Positions 29,145-38,475 of a DNA stretch of 64,000 bases are shown in pieces (positions within the stretch are counted from its first letter, which is position 1; every line of letters begins with the position of its first letter). The position numbers and the translations under genes are program-made. The notes beneath the pieces are model-generated. The model had not been told where the DNA came from. It did not search any database and saw only the letters and a program-made list of their open reading frames with translations. The DNA comes from Myceligenerans indicum (GTDB lineage Bacteria; Actinomycetota; Actinomycetes; Actinomycetales; Cellulomonadaceae): assembly GCF_016742955.1 (NCBI RefSeq), contig NZ_JABBYC010000002.1, forward strand, positions 124,001 to 188,000. The letters run 5' to 3'.

Positions 29145-29510
29145 TCACGGTGCCCCGGCCTCCCCGTCGTCGGGGTCCTGGGCGTCAAGGAGCTCGTTCC
29201 CGTGTTCGTCGCTCCAGGCGTAGACCGTGTCGAGCAGGTCGAGCAGGCTGCGTCCGAGGTCGGTGAGCCCGTAGGTCACGGTGCGGCCCGCCGACGTCCG
29301 GCAGACGAACCCGTCGTGCTGCAGGTTGCGCAGCGACCGGGTGAGCTCCTTGGCGCTGGTGCGGTACAGCGGGACACGTAGCTCCGAGAACCTGCGCGGC
29401 CCGTCCTCCAGGCAGCGCAGCACCATGGGCGCCCACTTGTCCTTCATCCTCAGAGGCTGCATCGGCGAGGGGCAGATCTCGTCGAACATGTCGACGGCGG
29501 GCTCGGACAT
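29145..29510 (-). CDS. HxlR family transcriptional regulator
   Basis: 121 residues, the usual HxlR size. The winged HTH has the family pattern: CPSPMQPLRMKDKWAPMVLRCLEDGPRRFSEL with the early Cys, then the recognition region SAKELTRSLRNLQHDGFVCRTSAGRTVTYGLTDLGRSL. Cys13, and a second Cys at about 33, are possible redox sensors as in some HxlR/QorR-type regulators, though the family typically relies on the first. It is divergent from an enoyl-CoA hydratase-like gene 82 bp away and is the likely controller. Confidence 0.88.
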   Translation of the reverse strand: MSEPAVDMFDEICPSPMQPLRMKDKWAPMVLRCLEDGPRRFSELRVPLYRTSAKELTRSLRNLQHDGFVCRTSAGRTVTYGLTDLGRSLLDLLDTVYAWSDEHGNELLDAQDPDDGEAGAP

Positions 29511-29592
29511 AGCACAAGTCTAGGTTCCCGGTTGGTCACCTGGCTGCTTCCTAGGGTCAGGGCGCACGCCCAGAACAACCCAGGGAGTTCCC

Positions 29593-30453
29593 ATGCACTA
29601 CGACGATCTGACCGGCCTCCGGATCGCACTGTCGGACGGTGTCGCGACCGTGACGCTCGACCACCCGCCCCTCAACCTGATGGACGGCGTCCTGGTGCCC
29701 TCGCTGCGCGGGTTCGTCCACCGCGTCAGGAACGACACGAGCGTCCGCGTCATCGTGTTCGACAGCGCCGACCCGGAGTTCTTCAGCGCCCACGGCGACA
29801 TGGGCTACCTCACCGAACCGGACGCCCTGTCGGCGGCGACCCGCGCCGCGATCGCCGCCGCCGAGGATGCGCCGGTCCCCGAGGGCATGAACATCCTGCA
29901 GGTCATGAGCGAGGAGGTACGCACCCTGCCCCAGGTCACGATCGGCAAGCTGGCCGGCTTCGCACGCGGCGCCGGGAACGAGTTCCTCATGTACCTGGAC
30001 ATGCGGTTCGCGGCGATCGGCCGGTCCGGCCAGTCACAGACCGAGGCCATGATGGGCATCCTCCCCGGCGGGGGCGGGACCGTGAACATGCCCCGCCTCG
30101 TCGGGCGGGCCCGGGCACTCGAGCTCGTGCTGGGAGGCGAGCTCGTGGACGCGGAGCTTGCCGAACGGTACGGCCTGGTCAACCGCGCGCTCCCGGCCGA
30201 CGAGCTGGACGGCTTCGTCGGCGACCTCGCCGGACGGATCGCCCGCCTGAGGCCAGAGGTCGTCGCCGCGATCAAGGCCGCCGTGAACGCCGTGGCGTCC
30301 CCAGTTCCACGCGCCGCGTACGCGGTCGAGAACGACGGGCTGATGACGACGATGGGTCCCGAGGTCACACAGCGGGCGCACGACCTGCTGGCCGCGGGCA
30401 TCCAGACCCGCGAAGGCGAGCTCGACCACGAACGGATCGTGGCCTCCGTCTGA
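29593..30453 (+). CDS. Enoyl-CoA hydratase/isomerase family protein
   Basis: 286 residues, crotonase fold. The first oxyanion-hole segment is DSADPEFFSAHGDMGYL (about 56-72); the second is KLAGFARGAGNEFLMYLDMRFA (about 119-140); and MMGILPGGGGTVNMPRLVG follows at about 152-170. The catalytic Glu positions of true hydratases are hard to assign: an Asn-Glu (GNEF) replaces the usual GGG-E/A context, so the reaction may be isomerisation or something else. CAGGGAG precedes the ATG. It is probably regulated by the divergent HxlR protein and ends at a perfect hairpin. Confidence 0.85.
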   Translation: MHYDDLTGLRIALSDGVATVTLDHPPLNLMDGVLVPSLRGFVHRVRNDTSVRVIVFDSADPEFFSAHGDMGYLTEPDALSAATRAAIAAAEDAPVPEGMNILQVMSEEVRTLPQVTIGKLAGFARGAGNEFLMYLDMRFAAIGRSGQSQTEAMMGILPGGGGTVNMPRLVGRARALELVLGGELVDAELAERYGLVNRALPADELDGFVGDLAGRIARLRPEVVAAIKAAVNAVASPVPRAAYAVENDGLMTTMGPEVTQRAHDLLAAGIQTREGELDHERIVASV

Positions 30454-30461
30454 GCGGGTGC

Positions 30462-30504
30462 GGGTCACGACCGTGGCGCCCTCGGGGCACCACGGTCGTG
30501 ACCC
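30462..30504 (+). terminator. Hairpin terminator after the crotonase-family gene
   Basis: A perfect 15-bp stem (30462-30476 with 30490-30504) and 13-nt loop begins 8 nt after the stop codon. It should end transcription of the preceding gene before the MerR-type promoter at 30826. Confidence 0.85.
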
Positions 30505-30636
30505 ACCGGGCGATCGCCCCTGTGCGCCGTCCGGCTGCATTCCCTGGGTCCCTGCGTTTCCGTGATGCACGCGTCGGCGCGGGCCACGGCGCCACAGTCA
30601 GCCATGGACGTACAGACCCCGCTCAGGGTCGCAGGC

Positions 30637-30768
30637 CTATCGCGCGTTCATCGGGGAGGGCGCCCCCGTTCTCGCCCATGCTTCCAGTGCACTCTCGGCC
30701 CGTTCGACTGCGAGGCGGAGTTCCGCGAACTCGTTCTCATCGAACTCCGAACCGCTCAGGTACGAGGA
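30637..30768 (-). pseudogene. Possible C-terminal gene fragment
   Basis: A leftward open frame encodes about 43 residues of protein-like sequence ending at 30637, with an acidic amphipathic stretch (FDENEFAELRLAVERAESAL). Upstream the frame runs antisense into the rightward promoter, and no start or ribosome binding site is convincing. It looks like the tail of a gene whose front was lost when this region was rearranged. It could also be chance coding. Confidence 0.2.
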
Positions 30769-30825
30769 CCGCGCTTGGTCCGCCACTGCGACCTGCTGCA
30801 CACGTCCCGGTCGCCGTCGCCGGAC

Positions 30826-30856
30826 TTGACCCTGTTCCAGGAACACGGCCCTCAAT
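30826..30856 (+). promoter_or_regulatory. MerR-type promoter A (upstream of the MoaF/SnoaL gene)
   Basis: -35 TTGACC at 30826-30831, a 19-bp spacer holding the dyad CTGT-N7-ACAC, and -10 CTCAAT at 30851-30856. A start site near 30863 would leave a leader of about 47 nt before ATG 30910. It is one of eight sites with the same layout. Confidence 0.75.
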
Positions 30857-30909
30857 GGACGAGAGCGTCCAGCTCACACCGAGTTCGGCGTCACGAGGAA
30901 GGGATCGAC

Positions 30910-31623
30910 ATGTCCGTGCCGATGGTTGGCAAGACCTACGCGTTCGATTTGGGATTACTGAAAGTGCGGTTCACCTTCGAGTCGGAGTCGAAGGGCAGCT
31001 TCGTCGTGGAAGAGGGCGGAGGACTGACGCCGAACGGCCACACCGAGACGGTGGCGCTCAACCTGAAGAGGATCCGGGACGGCGTCTACCTGAACTCCTG
31101 GACCGAGGCCGCCGGCGCCACGGTCACTCATGTGGAGGACTTCGCCAACGGGACGCTCTACTCCAACGTCACCGTCGACGGCGCACTGTACAACTTCGTC
31201 GGAACCATCACGGAAGTGGCCAACCCCATGCCTGATACCACCATCGCCGATCACGACCTGGCCGAACGCAACACACGGATCGTGCTCACCGCGATGCGCG
31301 AACTCTTCGCCGAGAAGGATCTGACCGCGCTGGACCGCTACTGGGCCGAGCCGTACGTACAGCACAGCCCGCAGATGCCCGACGGCCTGGACACGCTGCG
31401 CTCCGCCGTGCCCGGCCTGCAGGGATTCTCCTGGCAGCCGCACCGTATCGCGGCCCAGGGCGACCTCGTGTTCACCCACAGCCTCGTCCACGGCTGGGCA
31501 CCCGGTCCAGTGGTGATCGTCGACATCTACCGTCTCGAGAACGAGCGCATCGTCGAGCACTGGGACGTCGTGCAGGACCTGACCCCGGCTGAGTCAACGG
31601 CCAGCGGTCACCCCATGGTGTGA
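30910..31623 (+). CDS. MoaF-related domain fused to a SnoaL-like domain
   Basis: 237 residues from ATG 30910, which follows GAGGAAGGGA. Residues about 1-105 form a small beta-barrel resembling the MoaF-related domain (VGKTYAFDLGLLKVRFTFES, SWTEAAGATVTHVEDFANGTLY). Residues about 110-230 form an NTF2/SnoaL-like domain (NTRIVLTAMRELFAEKDLTALDRYWAEPYVQHSP, IVDIYRLENERIVEHWDVVQ), typical of the polyketide-cyclase-like group. Both parts are usually separate genes, so this is a fusion. The function is unknown; ligand binding or isomerisation of a hydrophobic compound is plausible. It is transcribed from MerR-type promoter A. Confidence 0.75.
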   Translation: MSVPMVGKTYAFDLGLLKVRFTFESESKGSFVVEEGGGLTPNGHTETVALNLKRIRDGVYLNSWTEAAGATVTHVEDFANGTLYSNVTVDGALYNFVGTITEVANPMPDTTIADHDLAERNTRIVLTAMRELFAEKDLTALDRYWAEPYVQHSPQMPDGLDTLRSAVPGLQGFSWQPHRIAAQGDLVFTHSLVHGWAPGPVVIVDIYRLENERIVEHWDVVQDLTPAESTASGHPMV

Positions 31624-31633
31624 GCCCACGACC

Positions 31634-31652
31634 GGGACGACGCCGTCGTCCC
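31634..31652. terminator. Hairpin terminator
   Basis: A 9-bp perfect inverted repeat, GGGACGACG with CGTCGTCCC, centred on one base, lies 11 nt after the stop of the MoaF/SnoaL gene and before the convergent AhpD-like gene. Confidence 0.7.
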
Positions 31653-31667
31653 ATGGTCCGGAGCACC

Positions 31668-31728
31668 GAAGGCCTCCGGTTTGTGGAGTGGAGATGTCGA
31701 GTAACCACGTCACAACCCGGAGGCCTTC
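31668..31728. repeat. Long inverted repeat between convergent genes
   Basis: Two 18-bp arms (31668-31685 and 31711-31728) that match at 17 positions in inverted orientation, separated by 25 bp. It lies 11 bp from the end of the AhpD-like gene and could be that gene's terminator. The long, nearly perfect arms and unpaired centre also resemble the ends of a short mobile-element remnant. No transposase sequence is nearby. Confidence 0.75.
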
Positions 31729-31738
31729 GCGGAGTTGG

Positions 31739-32212
31739 TCATCGGGTCAGCTGTCCCTCGGCGTCGCGGGGACGGACCGGATGACCGCTGAGGATCGATA
31801 TCCGGTTGAACGTGTTGATCGTGACGGCCACCCACTCGGCGGCCACGAAGGTATCGTCCCCGAGGACTGCCCGCGAACCGGCGAGATCAGCACGGGACTC
31901 CTCGCCCAGGGGCAGGGCAGTCACCGCCTCCGCGACCGCGAGCACCGCCTTTTCACGGTCGTCGAAGGCCTCGGTGTCCCGCCATGCCGGCAGCAGGTCC
32001 AGCATCTGCTGCCGGATCCCCGACTGCCTCGCCTCTCGCGAATGCAGGTCCAGGCAGAACGCGCAGCCGTTGAGCTGCGATGCCCTGACCTTGATGAGCT
32101 CCGACTCCCGAACGGTGAGCCCTCGCTGGACGGCTGCCTCCCGTACCGCCGACGAGAACTTCAGCGCTGCGGACCACACCTCGGGAGCCGCCTTGTCCAT
32201 GAACGGACGCAT
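31739..32212 (-). CDS. Carboxymuconolactone decarboxylase/AhpD-like protein
   Basis: 157 residues. The AhpD-like core is clear: VRASQLNGCAFCLDLHSREAR at about 43-63 contains the CxxC pair and following His that form the peroxidase or disulfide-reductase site in AhpD. The overall all-alpha length matches the single-domain CMD family of alkylhydroperoxidase-like proteins. It probably deals with peroxides or reactive electrophiles in the cytosol. It is a single-gene unit transcribed leftward from MerR-type promoter B, about 65 nt upstream of its start. Confidence 0.87.
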   Translation of the reverse strand: MRPFMDKAAPEVWSAALKFSSAVREAAVQRGLTVRESELIKVRASQLNGCAFCLDLHSREARQSGIRQQMLDLLPAWRDTEAFDDREKAVLAVAEAVTALPLGEESRADLAGSRAVLGDDTFVAAEWVAVTINTFNRISILSGHPVRPRDAEGQLTR

Positions 32213-32283
32213 GTGTCCTCTTCTCCGACACTCGACAGGGTGTCCAACCCTACAGATTCCGCTCCTCCAGGTATCCGAGGATC

Positions 32284-32314
32284 AGCAGACTTCGTGTGGC
32301 CGCGACACGGTCAA
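32284..32314 (-). promoter_or_regulatory. MerR-type promoter B (upstream of the AhpD-like gene)
   Basis: Read on the minus strand: -35 TTGACC (32314-32309), a 19-bp spacer with the dyad GTGT-N7-ACAC, and -10 TCTGCT (32289-32284). Sequence just upstream of the -35 (TGATCGACG, then CTTGACC) is shared with promoter D, hinting that the two arose by duplication. Confidence 0.8.
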
Positions 32315-32519
32315 GAGGTTCGTCGTCGATCATGCCTCCCGCCTCCTGGGCCATGGACACCTTCGATCACGGTGTCGATGTCGGCACCGGTCGCCCGCAC
32401 CGGCGTCGTCGCACCCGCATGCCTGCTCCCCCTGCCACGTGAACTGCACGACATGGCCTGTCAGCTACGCACTCACTCAGCACACCACGATCATGGGGCG
32501 TGCGTCTCGTCGGCAGCGT

Positions 32520-34388
32520 TCATGCGACCGGGCCCTGATAGCTCATCCAGTAGTCGATCGCCTCGGGCCGTGGACGGGCCGTCATGCCGCTGGGGACGCC
32601 GATCCCCATCACCTGCTCCGGGGAGTCGGCGAACGTGGACCAGGGGGGCAGTCCGGCCCCGTTGGGGTCACCTGTCCGGACGAAGTTCAGCCAGTAACCG
32701 CTGAGCTGATCGCGCAGCAGGTAGTCGGCCGGGCCGTAGTCGGCGGCGCCGTCCGCGCCAAGGTTGTCGAAGGCGTACATGACCTCCGCGCCGTGGTACG
32801 CCCCGTACTCCTGCAGCCCCTCGTCCGGCGGGGTGTGCGTGAAGAAATACAGGTAGGCGGGCGCCTGGCCGCCGTCCGTCTGCAGCCGCGCCCAGCGGTA
32901 CATCCCGCGGGTGAAGACGCGGTCGGTCTGGGCCTGCAGCATCGAGTCGAGCACCTGCTCCTCGGTCTCGCCCGGATACAGGTCGAGGAAGGTGTCCGCT
33001 TCCTCGCCGTGATCCTTCCGGGCCGTCGCTCGGTACTCCTCGGGGGTCATGGGCTCCGGAGGAAAGGCCCGGATCAGGGAGTCCTCGTCCGCGTTGCTGC
33101 CGACCATGGTAGGGACGTCGAGTCGGTCGCCCGCTGCGTAGATCTCCGCCGGGCTGCGGTCGAGCACGTAGCCGTCCACAGACGGTCGCCAGTGCGGGCC
33201 GACGGCTCCGGCGGCCTCGGTGATCCGGTCGACGGGCAGCTCGCGCAGTTGGGCCACCGTCTCCACGCCCAGCTCCTGGGCGAGGCGCTCACCGGCGTCC
33301 TCTGCGACGGCCCGTGAGTCGCTCTGGTCGCCGCCCTGGGTGTTCCCTTCGGTGCCCATGCAGGCACCGCTGCTGCCGATGATGCCGTCGAACAGCCCTT
33401 CGGCCAAGGGCGTAGCCCCCAGGATGCACACGCTCTCACCGCCCGCGGACTCGCCCGCGAGCGTCACGCGGTCCGGGTCGCCACCGAACGCCGCGATGTT
33501 CTGCCGCACCCACTCCAGCGCGGCGATCTGGTCCAGGATCCCGTAGTTGCCCGACGCCCCGTAGGACGATTCGGCGGCCAGCTCCGGGTGACAGAGGAAC
33601 CCCATGACGCCCAGCCGGTAGTTGATCGTGATCACGATCGCCTCACCGGTGGAGGCCAGCGCCTCGCCGTCGTACAGGGGCAGGGCACCCGATCCGGTGG
33701 CGAAGCCACCACCCGGGACATAGACGAGCACAGGAAGCTCCGCGGAAGCGGGCTTCGTGGCGCGCCAGATGTTGAGGTAGAGGCTGTCCTCGCTGACGGG
33801 GTAGGGGTTGAGGAACGTGTCCTCCAGGGGGATGTCGAGAGTCTGGGACAGCGCCCTGGTGGCGAAGGTCGTGGTGGGCTGCACCGGCGCCGCCGAGAAC
33901 CGGTCGGCGACGAGTACCTCGGATCGCGGCTCCGGGGGTCGCGGTGCCCGCCACCGCAGGTCGCCGACCGGAGGCTGGGCGTAGGGCACGCCCGCGAAGA
34001 TCTCGACCGTGCCGGCGTCGTTGCGCACACCGGTCACCGGGCCTTCCCTCGTCTCCACCGGCTGCGTCGCTTCCCGCGCCGCGCCTCCGGCCATCCGGAA
34101 CTGCGGTCCGGGATGGGCGAGCACGACCGTTCCGGCCGCTACGGCGGCCGCCACCAGCCACGCCCCCACTCTGAGCACGACGCCGCGCCGCAACCACCAG
34201 GACGCGGTCAGTACCAGGGCGAGCAGAAACCCCGCGACAAGGCCCCAACCCCACCACGGTGTCTTGTTCAGCCAGCCGAGCACCAGCACCAGCAGCGCCA
34301 GCAACGCCAGCGGCACCCAGAACCCGGCGGACCGGCGAGAGGCGCCAGACCTCGGCCCGCGAGCCGCCGCCTGCTCAGCTGTCTCCAC
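32520..34388 (-). CDS. Membrane-anchored type-B carboxylesterase
   Basis: 622 residues from GTG 34388, which has AAGGAAAGG upstream; an earlier in-frame TTG at 34469 overlaps the -10 of promoter H and is rejected. Three hydrophobic segments at about 22-40, 46-63 and 72-92 form an N-terminal membrane anchor. The esterase domain starts near residue 120: EIFAGVPYAQPPVGDLRWRAP, EDSLYLNIW, oxyanion GGGFATGSG, nucleophile elbow GESAGG near 315, and the later Glu and His of the triad expected in the PNADEDS and YGAYHGAEV blocks. It would hydrolyse esters at the outer face of the membrane. It is transcribed from MerR-type promoter H directly downstream of a MerR gene. Confidence 0.88.
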   Translation of the reverse strand: METAEQAAARGPRSGASRRSAGFWVPLALLALLVLVLGWLNKTPWWGWGLVAGFLLALVLTASWWLRRGVVLRVGAWLVAAAVAAGTVVLAHPGPQFRMAGGAAREATQPVETREGPVTGVRNDAGTVEIFAGVPYAQPPVGDLRWRAPRPPEPRSEVLVADRFSAAPVQPTTTFATRALSQTLDIPLEDTFLNPYPVSEDSLYLNIWRATKPASAELPVLVYVPGGGFATGSGALPLYDGEALASTGEAIVITINYRLGVMGFLCHPELAAESSYGASGNYGILDQIAALEWVRQNIAAFGGDPDRVTLAGESAGGESVCILGATPLAEGLFDGIIGSSGACMGTEGNTQGGDQSDSRAVAEDAGERLAQELGVETVAQLRELPVDRITEAAGAVGPHWRPSVDGYVLDRSPAEIYAAGDRLDVPTMVGSNADEDSLIRAFPPEPMTPEEYRATARKDHGEEADTFLDLYPGETEEQVLDSMLQAQTDRVFTRGMYRWARLQTDGGQAPAYLYFFTHTPPDEGLQEYGAYHGAEVMYAFDNLGADGAADYGPADYLLRDQLSGYWLNFVRTGDPNGAGLPPWSTFADSPEQVMGIGVPSGMTARPRPEAIDYWMSYQGPVA

Positions 34389-34463
34389 GATGTCTGCCTT
34401 TCCTTCTTCTCCATCGCCCCCGCTCGCTGAGCGCGGGTCGGTCCCCCGTGACTCCCTGGTGCC

Positions 34464-34494
34464 ATCCAAGAGCCCGTTGTCGGGACATGGTCAA
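34464..34494 (-). promoter_or_regulatory. MerR-type promoter H (between MerR gene and esterase)
   Basis: Minus strand: -35 TTGACC (34494-34489), a 19-bp spacer with ATGT-N7-ACGG, and -10 TTGGAT (34469-34464). The right half of the dyad is degenerate. It begins 3 bp after the stop codon of the neighbouring MerR gene and drives the esterase, so regulator and target are adjacent. Confidence 0.65.
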
Positions 34495-34496
34495 CC

Positions 34497-35246
34497 TCAC
34501 TCGGGCGGATTCTCTGCCTGTGCGCCGGGCAGTTGTTCGTGCGCGAGCGCGCTGGCGCGGACGAGGACGTCCAACTGAGCTGGGTTGTACAGGTCCGCCA
34601 TGGCCTGGGCGAACGTCTGCGCCGTGACGAGTCTGCTCTTGGAGAGGTGCGCGGCTGGGTCGGCCAACCACGGATAGTCGATGAGCTTCTGCCTCAGAGT
34701 GCTCACAAGCCTCTCGGCGAGGTCCCGCCGTGTCTGCTCGTCTGCATCGGCTGGAAGCTCGTCGATCTCCGCGCTGAGACCGCCGGAGTCGGCCTCAGCC
34801 ATCTTCCGAACATCGGCAAGCGCTTCCTGGTCGTACAGCTGTGTGTAGATGTGGATCATCGAGCTATCCGCTCCGGAAAGCCGCGATGCCACGGAAGCGA
34901 ACCCGGTAGGCGCATGCGCGGGGGACCGTTCGCGGAGGATTGCGGCAATCTCTTCCCGGGCCTTCGTCAGACGTTCGATGCTCACCTGGAGCTCGGCGTC
35001 GAGGTCACGGAGTGCGTCCGGTGTGTGATCGGATCCCGCGTTGACGTCACCGATCCCTGACAGCGGCACTCCCAGGTCGACGAGGCGTCGGATCCGAAGG
35101 AGGCTCACGAGGTGCCCGACCCCGTACTGTTTGTAGCCGTTGGAGCGGCGCTCAGGTTCGTCGAGCAACCCGACACGGTGATAGTGACGGACCGTGTTCA
35201 CAGTCGTTCCCGCCAGTTCTGCCAGTTCACGCGTACTCCACGGCAT
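34497..35246 (-). CDS. MerR family transcriptional regulator (paralog 1)
   Basis: 249 residues. The MerR winged HTH is at the N-terminus: WSTRELAELAGTTVNTVRHYHRVGLLDEPERRSNGYKQYG, followed by the LVSLLRIRRLVDLGVPLSGI helix and a coiled dimerisation helix to about residue 115. The C-terminal ~130 residues are helical with no Cys cluster, so it is not a metal or SoxR-type sensor; an organic ligand is more likely. The HTH is nearly identical to that of the regulator at 41702-42508, so both should read the same DNA site. GAGAGGACG precedes the ATG. It lies directly upstream of promoter H and the esterase. Confidence 0.9.
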   Translation of the reverse strand: MPWSTRELAELAGTTVNTVRHYHRVGLLDEPERRSNGYKQYGVGHLVSLLRIRRLVDLGVPLSGIGDVNAGSDHTPDALRDLDAELQVSIERLTKAREEIAAILRERSPAHAPTGFASVASRLSGADSSMIHIYTQLYDQEALADVRKMAEADSGGLSAEIDELPADADEQTRRDLAERLVSTLRQKLIDYPWLADPAAHLSKSRLVTAQTFAQAMADLYNPAQLDVLVRASALAHEQLPGAQAENPPE

Positions 35247-35352
35247 ATCTCGTCCTCTCGGCGCTCACGGAGCGCCTCGTTCGGATAGTCCGGATCATCG
35301 ACTGCGCGCGTCCTCCTTGGGCGATCGGCTCCCGTCGTGAGGCTCGGCCTGA

Positions 35353-36213
35353 CTACGCATCGCGCTCCCTGAGCAGCACCGCTGCTGCGGTGAACAGCAC
35401 CGCCACCCAGGCGATGAGCGTGAGACCGCCCTGCCAGGGCTCGGTGATCCACGCGCTGCCGGCCGTCGGTGCGGCCAGATCCACCCAGCTCTGCTCGGTC
35501 GGGTAGCTCAGGAGCACGTCACCCGCGACCGAAGGCAACAGTATTGCGATGTTCTCCGCCCAGGCCGGCAGGAAGCTCGTTGCGACCGGTACCACGAGCA
35601 GGAGGCCGAACGTCGCCGCCGTTCCGCCGGCCGTGCTGCGCAGGAGCGCGCCGACCGAGAAGGCGATAAGACTGACCAGCACGAGGTATCCCACACTCCC
35701 CAGCAGCACGATCCAATACTGCGGATCATCGAGGCGGACGGCGACGCCGTTGCCCGCAAGCAGCGTGGCGGAGACCGGAACCGTCATGGCGAGCGCGACC
35801 GAACTCACGACGAAGGTGGCGACAGCGACGACGAGCGCTTTGGCCACAAGGATCGGCAGTCGCCTCGGCACGGCGGTGACAGTCGACTGGATCATGCCCG
35901 TCCCGTACTCCCCGGCGATGACGATCACGCCGAGCACGCCCACGACCAGCACGCCGAAATCGGTGCTGACCGTGACGGCATACACGGCCATGTCTTGGAT
36001 CGCGTCCTGGGTGGGCACGCCCGGCATACCGTCGAAGCTGAGCGACGACGACACCTGCGCCCCGACCCCGACGGTGACCACCAGCAGGATTGCGTACGCC
36101 CACCAGGTAGAACGTACGCTGCGGAACTTGATCCACTCCGAGCGGACGACGCCGCCGAAGTCGAGAGCGCCGTCGGCGGGGATGAAGACGGGCGATTCTT
36201 CGGTGGTGCTCAT
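35353..36213 (-). CDS. ABC-2 type exporter permease
   Basis: 286 residues with six hydrophobic segments, an N-terminal cytoplasmic stretch ending in VVRSEWIKFRSVRSTWW (the usual start of ABC-2 permeases) and a large first extracellular loop. A Gly-rich helix follows (VLVVGVLGVIVIAGEYGTGMIQST), where the GEYGTGMIQST motif is characteristic of this family. It overlaps the ATPase stop by 4 nt (ATGA at 36210-36213). The pair forms an efflux or membrane-remodelling transporter; the substrate is unknown. It is part of the operon driven by MerR-type promoter C. Confidence 0.87.
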   Translation of the reverse strand: MSTTEESPVFIPADGALDFGGVVRSEWIKFRSVRSTWWAYAILLVVTVGVGAQVSSSLSFDGMPGVPTQDAIQDMAVYAVTVSTDFGVLVVGVLGVIVIAGEYGTGMIQSTVTAVPRRLPILVAKALVVAVATFVVSSVALAMTVPVSATLLAGNGVAVRLDDPQYWIVLLGSVGYLVLVSLIAFSVGALLRSTAGGTAATFGLLLVVPVATSFLPAWAENIAILLPSVAGDVLLSYPTEQSWVDLAAPTAGSAWITEPWQGGLTLIAWVAVLFTAAAVLLRERDA

Positions 36214-37136
36214 CGGTTCACCTCAGGAGATGTCTGCGTGGTGCGATACTCGACTTCGTCTCGGGTCAATGCGATGTAAGCCTCTTCGAGTGACCGGGCT
36301 ATCGGGGTGAGCTCGTAGACAACGACCCCTGCGGCAGCGGCGATCTCGGCGATACGCGACGTGCCGAGGTTCGTCACGGAGACCAGATCGGCCTCCACGC
36401 GCGATACGGTCGCGCCCTCTGCTTGAAGCAGGTGGGTGAGGTGGTCGACCTGCGGACTGCGCACCTGCACCGAGTCGCCGTCTGCCCTCGCGACGATCTC
36501 GCTCACGGGAGCGTCGGCGACGATCCGCCCTCGGCCGAGGATGATGACGTGGTCAGCCGTCTGCGCCATCTCACTCATCAAGTGGGACGAGAGGAAGACC
36601 GTGCGCCCCTCCAGGGCAAGGCGCCGCGCCAGCCCACGCAGCCACACCACGCCCTCCGGATCGAGCCCGTTGACCGGCTCGTCAAGGATCAGAGTGGCGG
36701 GATCGCCGAGCAGCGCCACCGCGAGACCGAGCCGCTGGCCCATCCCGAGTGAGAAGCCGCCCACGCGCTTGCGTGCCACCGGCTCGAGTCCTGTCAGCCC
36801 GATGACCTCGTCGACGCGCTTGGCGCCGATGTGATGTGTGGCAGCCACGGCGAGGAGATGGTTACGCGCGCTGCGCCCCGGATGGACAGCCTTGGCATCG
36901 AGCAGAGCGCCGACCTGCCGCAACGGGGCGTGGTGCCGGGCATAGGCCTTGCCGTTCACTCTGACCACGCCGCTCGACGGGCGGTCGAGGCCGAGGATCA
37001 TCCGCATCGTGGTCGACTTGCCGGCGCCGTTCGGACCGAGAAATCCGGTCACCCGGCCAGGGCGAACGGTGAAGTTGATGCTGTCGACAGCGGTATTGGC
37101 GCCATAGCGCTTGGTCAGCGACTCCGCCTCAATCAC
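36210..37136 (-). CDS. ABC exporter ATP-binding protein
   Basis: 308 residues. The N-terminal ATPase domain has Walker A GPNGAGKST near residue 38, signature FSLGMGQRLGLA near 134 and Walker B ATLILDEPVNGLDPEG near 154. The C-terminal ~90 residues are the regulatory extension seen in drug and antibiotic exporters (DrrA/NatA-like). It works with the following ABC-2 permease. The start ATG 37136 lies about 90 nt downstream of the predicted start site of MerR-type promoter C, so the exporter is probably induced by the same signal as the esterase and hydrolases. Confidence 0.9.
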   Translation of the reverse strand: MIEAESLTKRYGANTAVDSINFTVRPGRVTGFLGPNGAGKSTTMRMILGLDRPSSGVVRVNGKAYARHHAPLRQVGALLDAKAVHPGRSARNHLLAVAATHHIGAKRVDEVIGLTGLEPVARKRVGGFSLGMGQRLGLAVALLGDPATLILDEPVNGLDPEGVVWLRGLARRLALEGRTVFLSSHLMSEMAQTADHVIILGRGRIVADAPVSEIVARADGDSVQVRSPQVDHLTHLLQAEGATVSRVEADLVSVTNLGTSRIAEIAAAAGVVVYELTPIARSLEEAYIALTRDEVEYRTTQTSPEVNR

Positions 37137-37552
37137 GAATGAACTCCATCATTTCTCAACTTGATGCCTTCCTCTGTCATTCGGTGTCGGGAGAACAGGT
37201 CCGATGGACCGTCACGCCCGAGGTGTGTGCAGTCAGCCGACACCGTGTTGCCGGGACACGGTCAAGTTCTGCCCGCAGGGCGATGGCGAGGATGCCGCGG
37301 CCGATGCGTCGCTTCTCCCCCGCCAGCGCCCTGTGGTATTCCGCCCCCGGCGGGACGGGCCTTGGCACGCCTGACCCCGGCGCCGAGGTTCTCATCTCGT
37401 TCTGCTCCCCGTTTCTGAGCCATCGATCGACACGACCCGGTCCGGACCGTGAGCAGCGCCGTGATGTCGTGCTGCCGATCTACCGACTCACCGGGTGAAC
37501 TGCACCATCGAGGAGCTCCGACCTGACCCCGTGCAGGCGGCAGCCGGGGTGT
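37137..37552. other. 416-bp intergenic region holding promoter C
   Basis: Apart from MerR-type promoter C in its left part I see no supported gene here. Short open frames on both strands lack ribosome binding sites and recognisable composition. The region right of 37265 has no dyad or hairpin worth naming and may be filler left by rearrangement. Confidence 0.4.
37234..37264 (-). promoter_or_regulatory. MerR-type promoter C (upstream of the ABC exporter)
   Basis: Minus strand: -35 TTGACC (37264-37259), a 19-bp spacer with the perfect dyad CCGTGT-N7-ACACGG, and -10 TCGGCT (37239-37234). The exporter ATPase start is about 90 nt beyond the predicted transcription start. Confidence 0.78.
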
Positions 37553-38407
<855 letters not shown>

Positions 38408-38444
38408 TCAGCTCCGGCTGGCGGGGTGCCAACGGCTGAGCACC

Positions 38445-38475
38445 AGCAGACACCGTGTGGTCACAACACGGTCAA
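38445..38475 (-). promoter_or_regulatory. MerR-type promoter D (upstream of the perhydrolase)
   Basis: Minus strand: -35 TTGACC (38475-38470), a 19-bp spacer with the perfect dyad CCGTGT-N7-ACACGG, and -10 TCTGCT (38450-38445). The hydrolase start at 38395 is about 43 nt past the predicted start site. Confidence 0.82.

Noticed and set aside
32315-32519. Rightward open frame between promoter B and the esterase
   Set aside because: No ribosome binding site, no recognisable composition, and it continues as antisense into the esterase gene.
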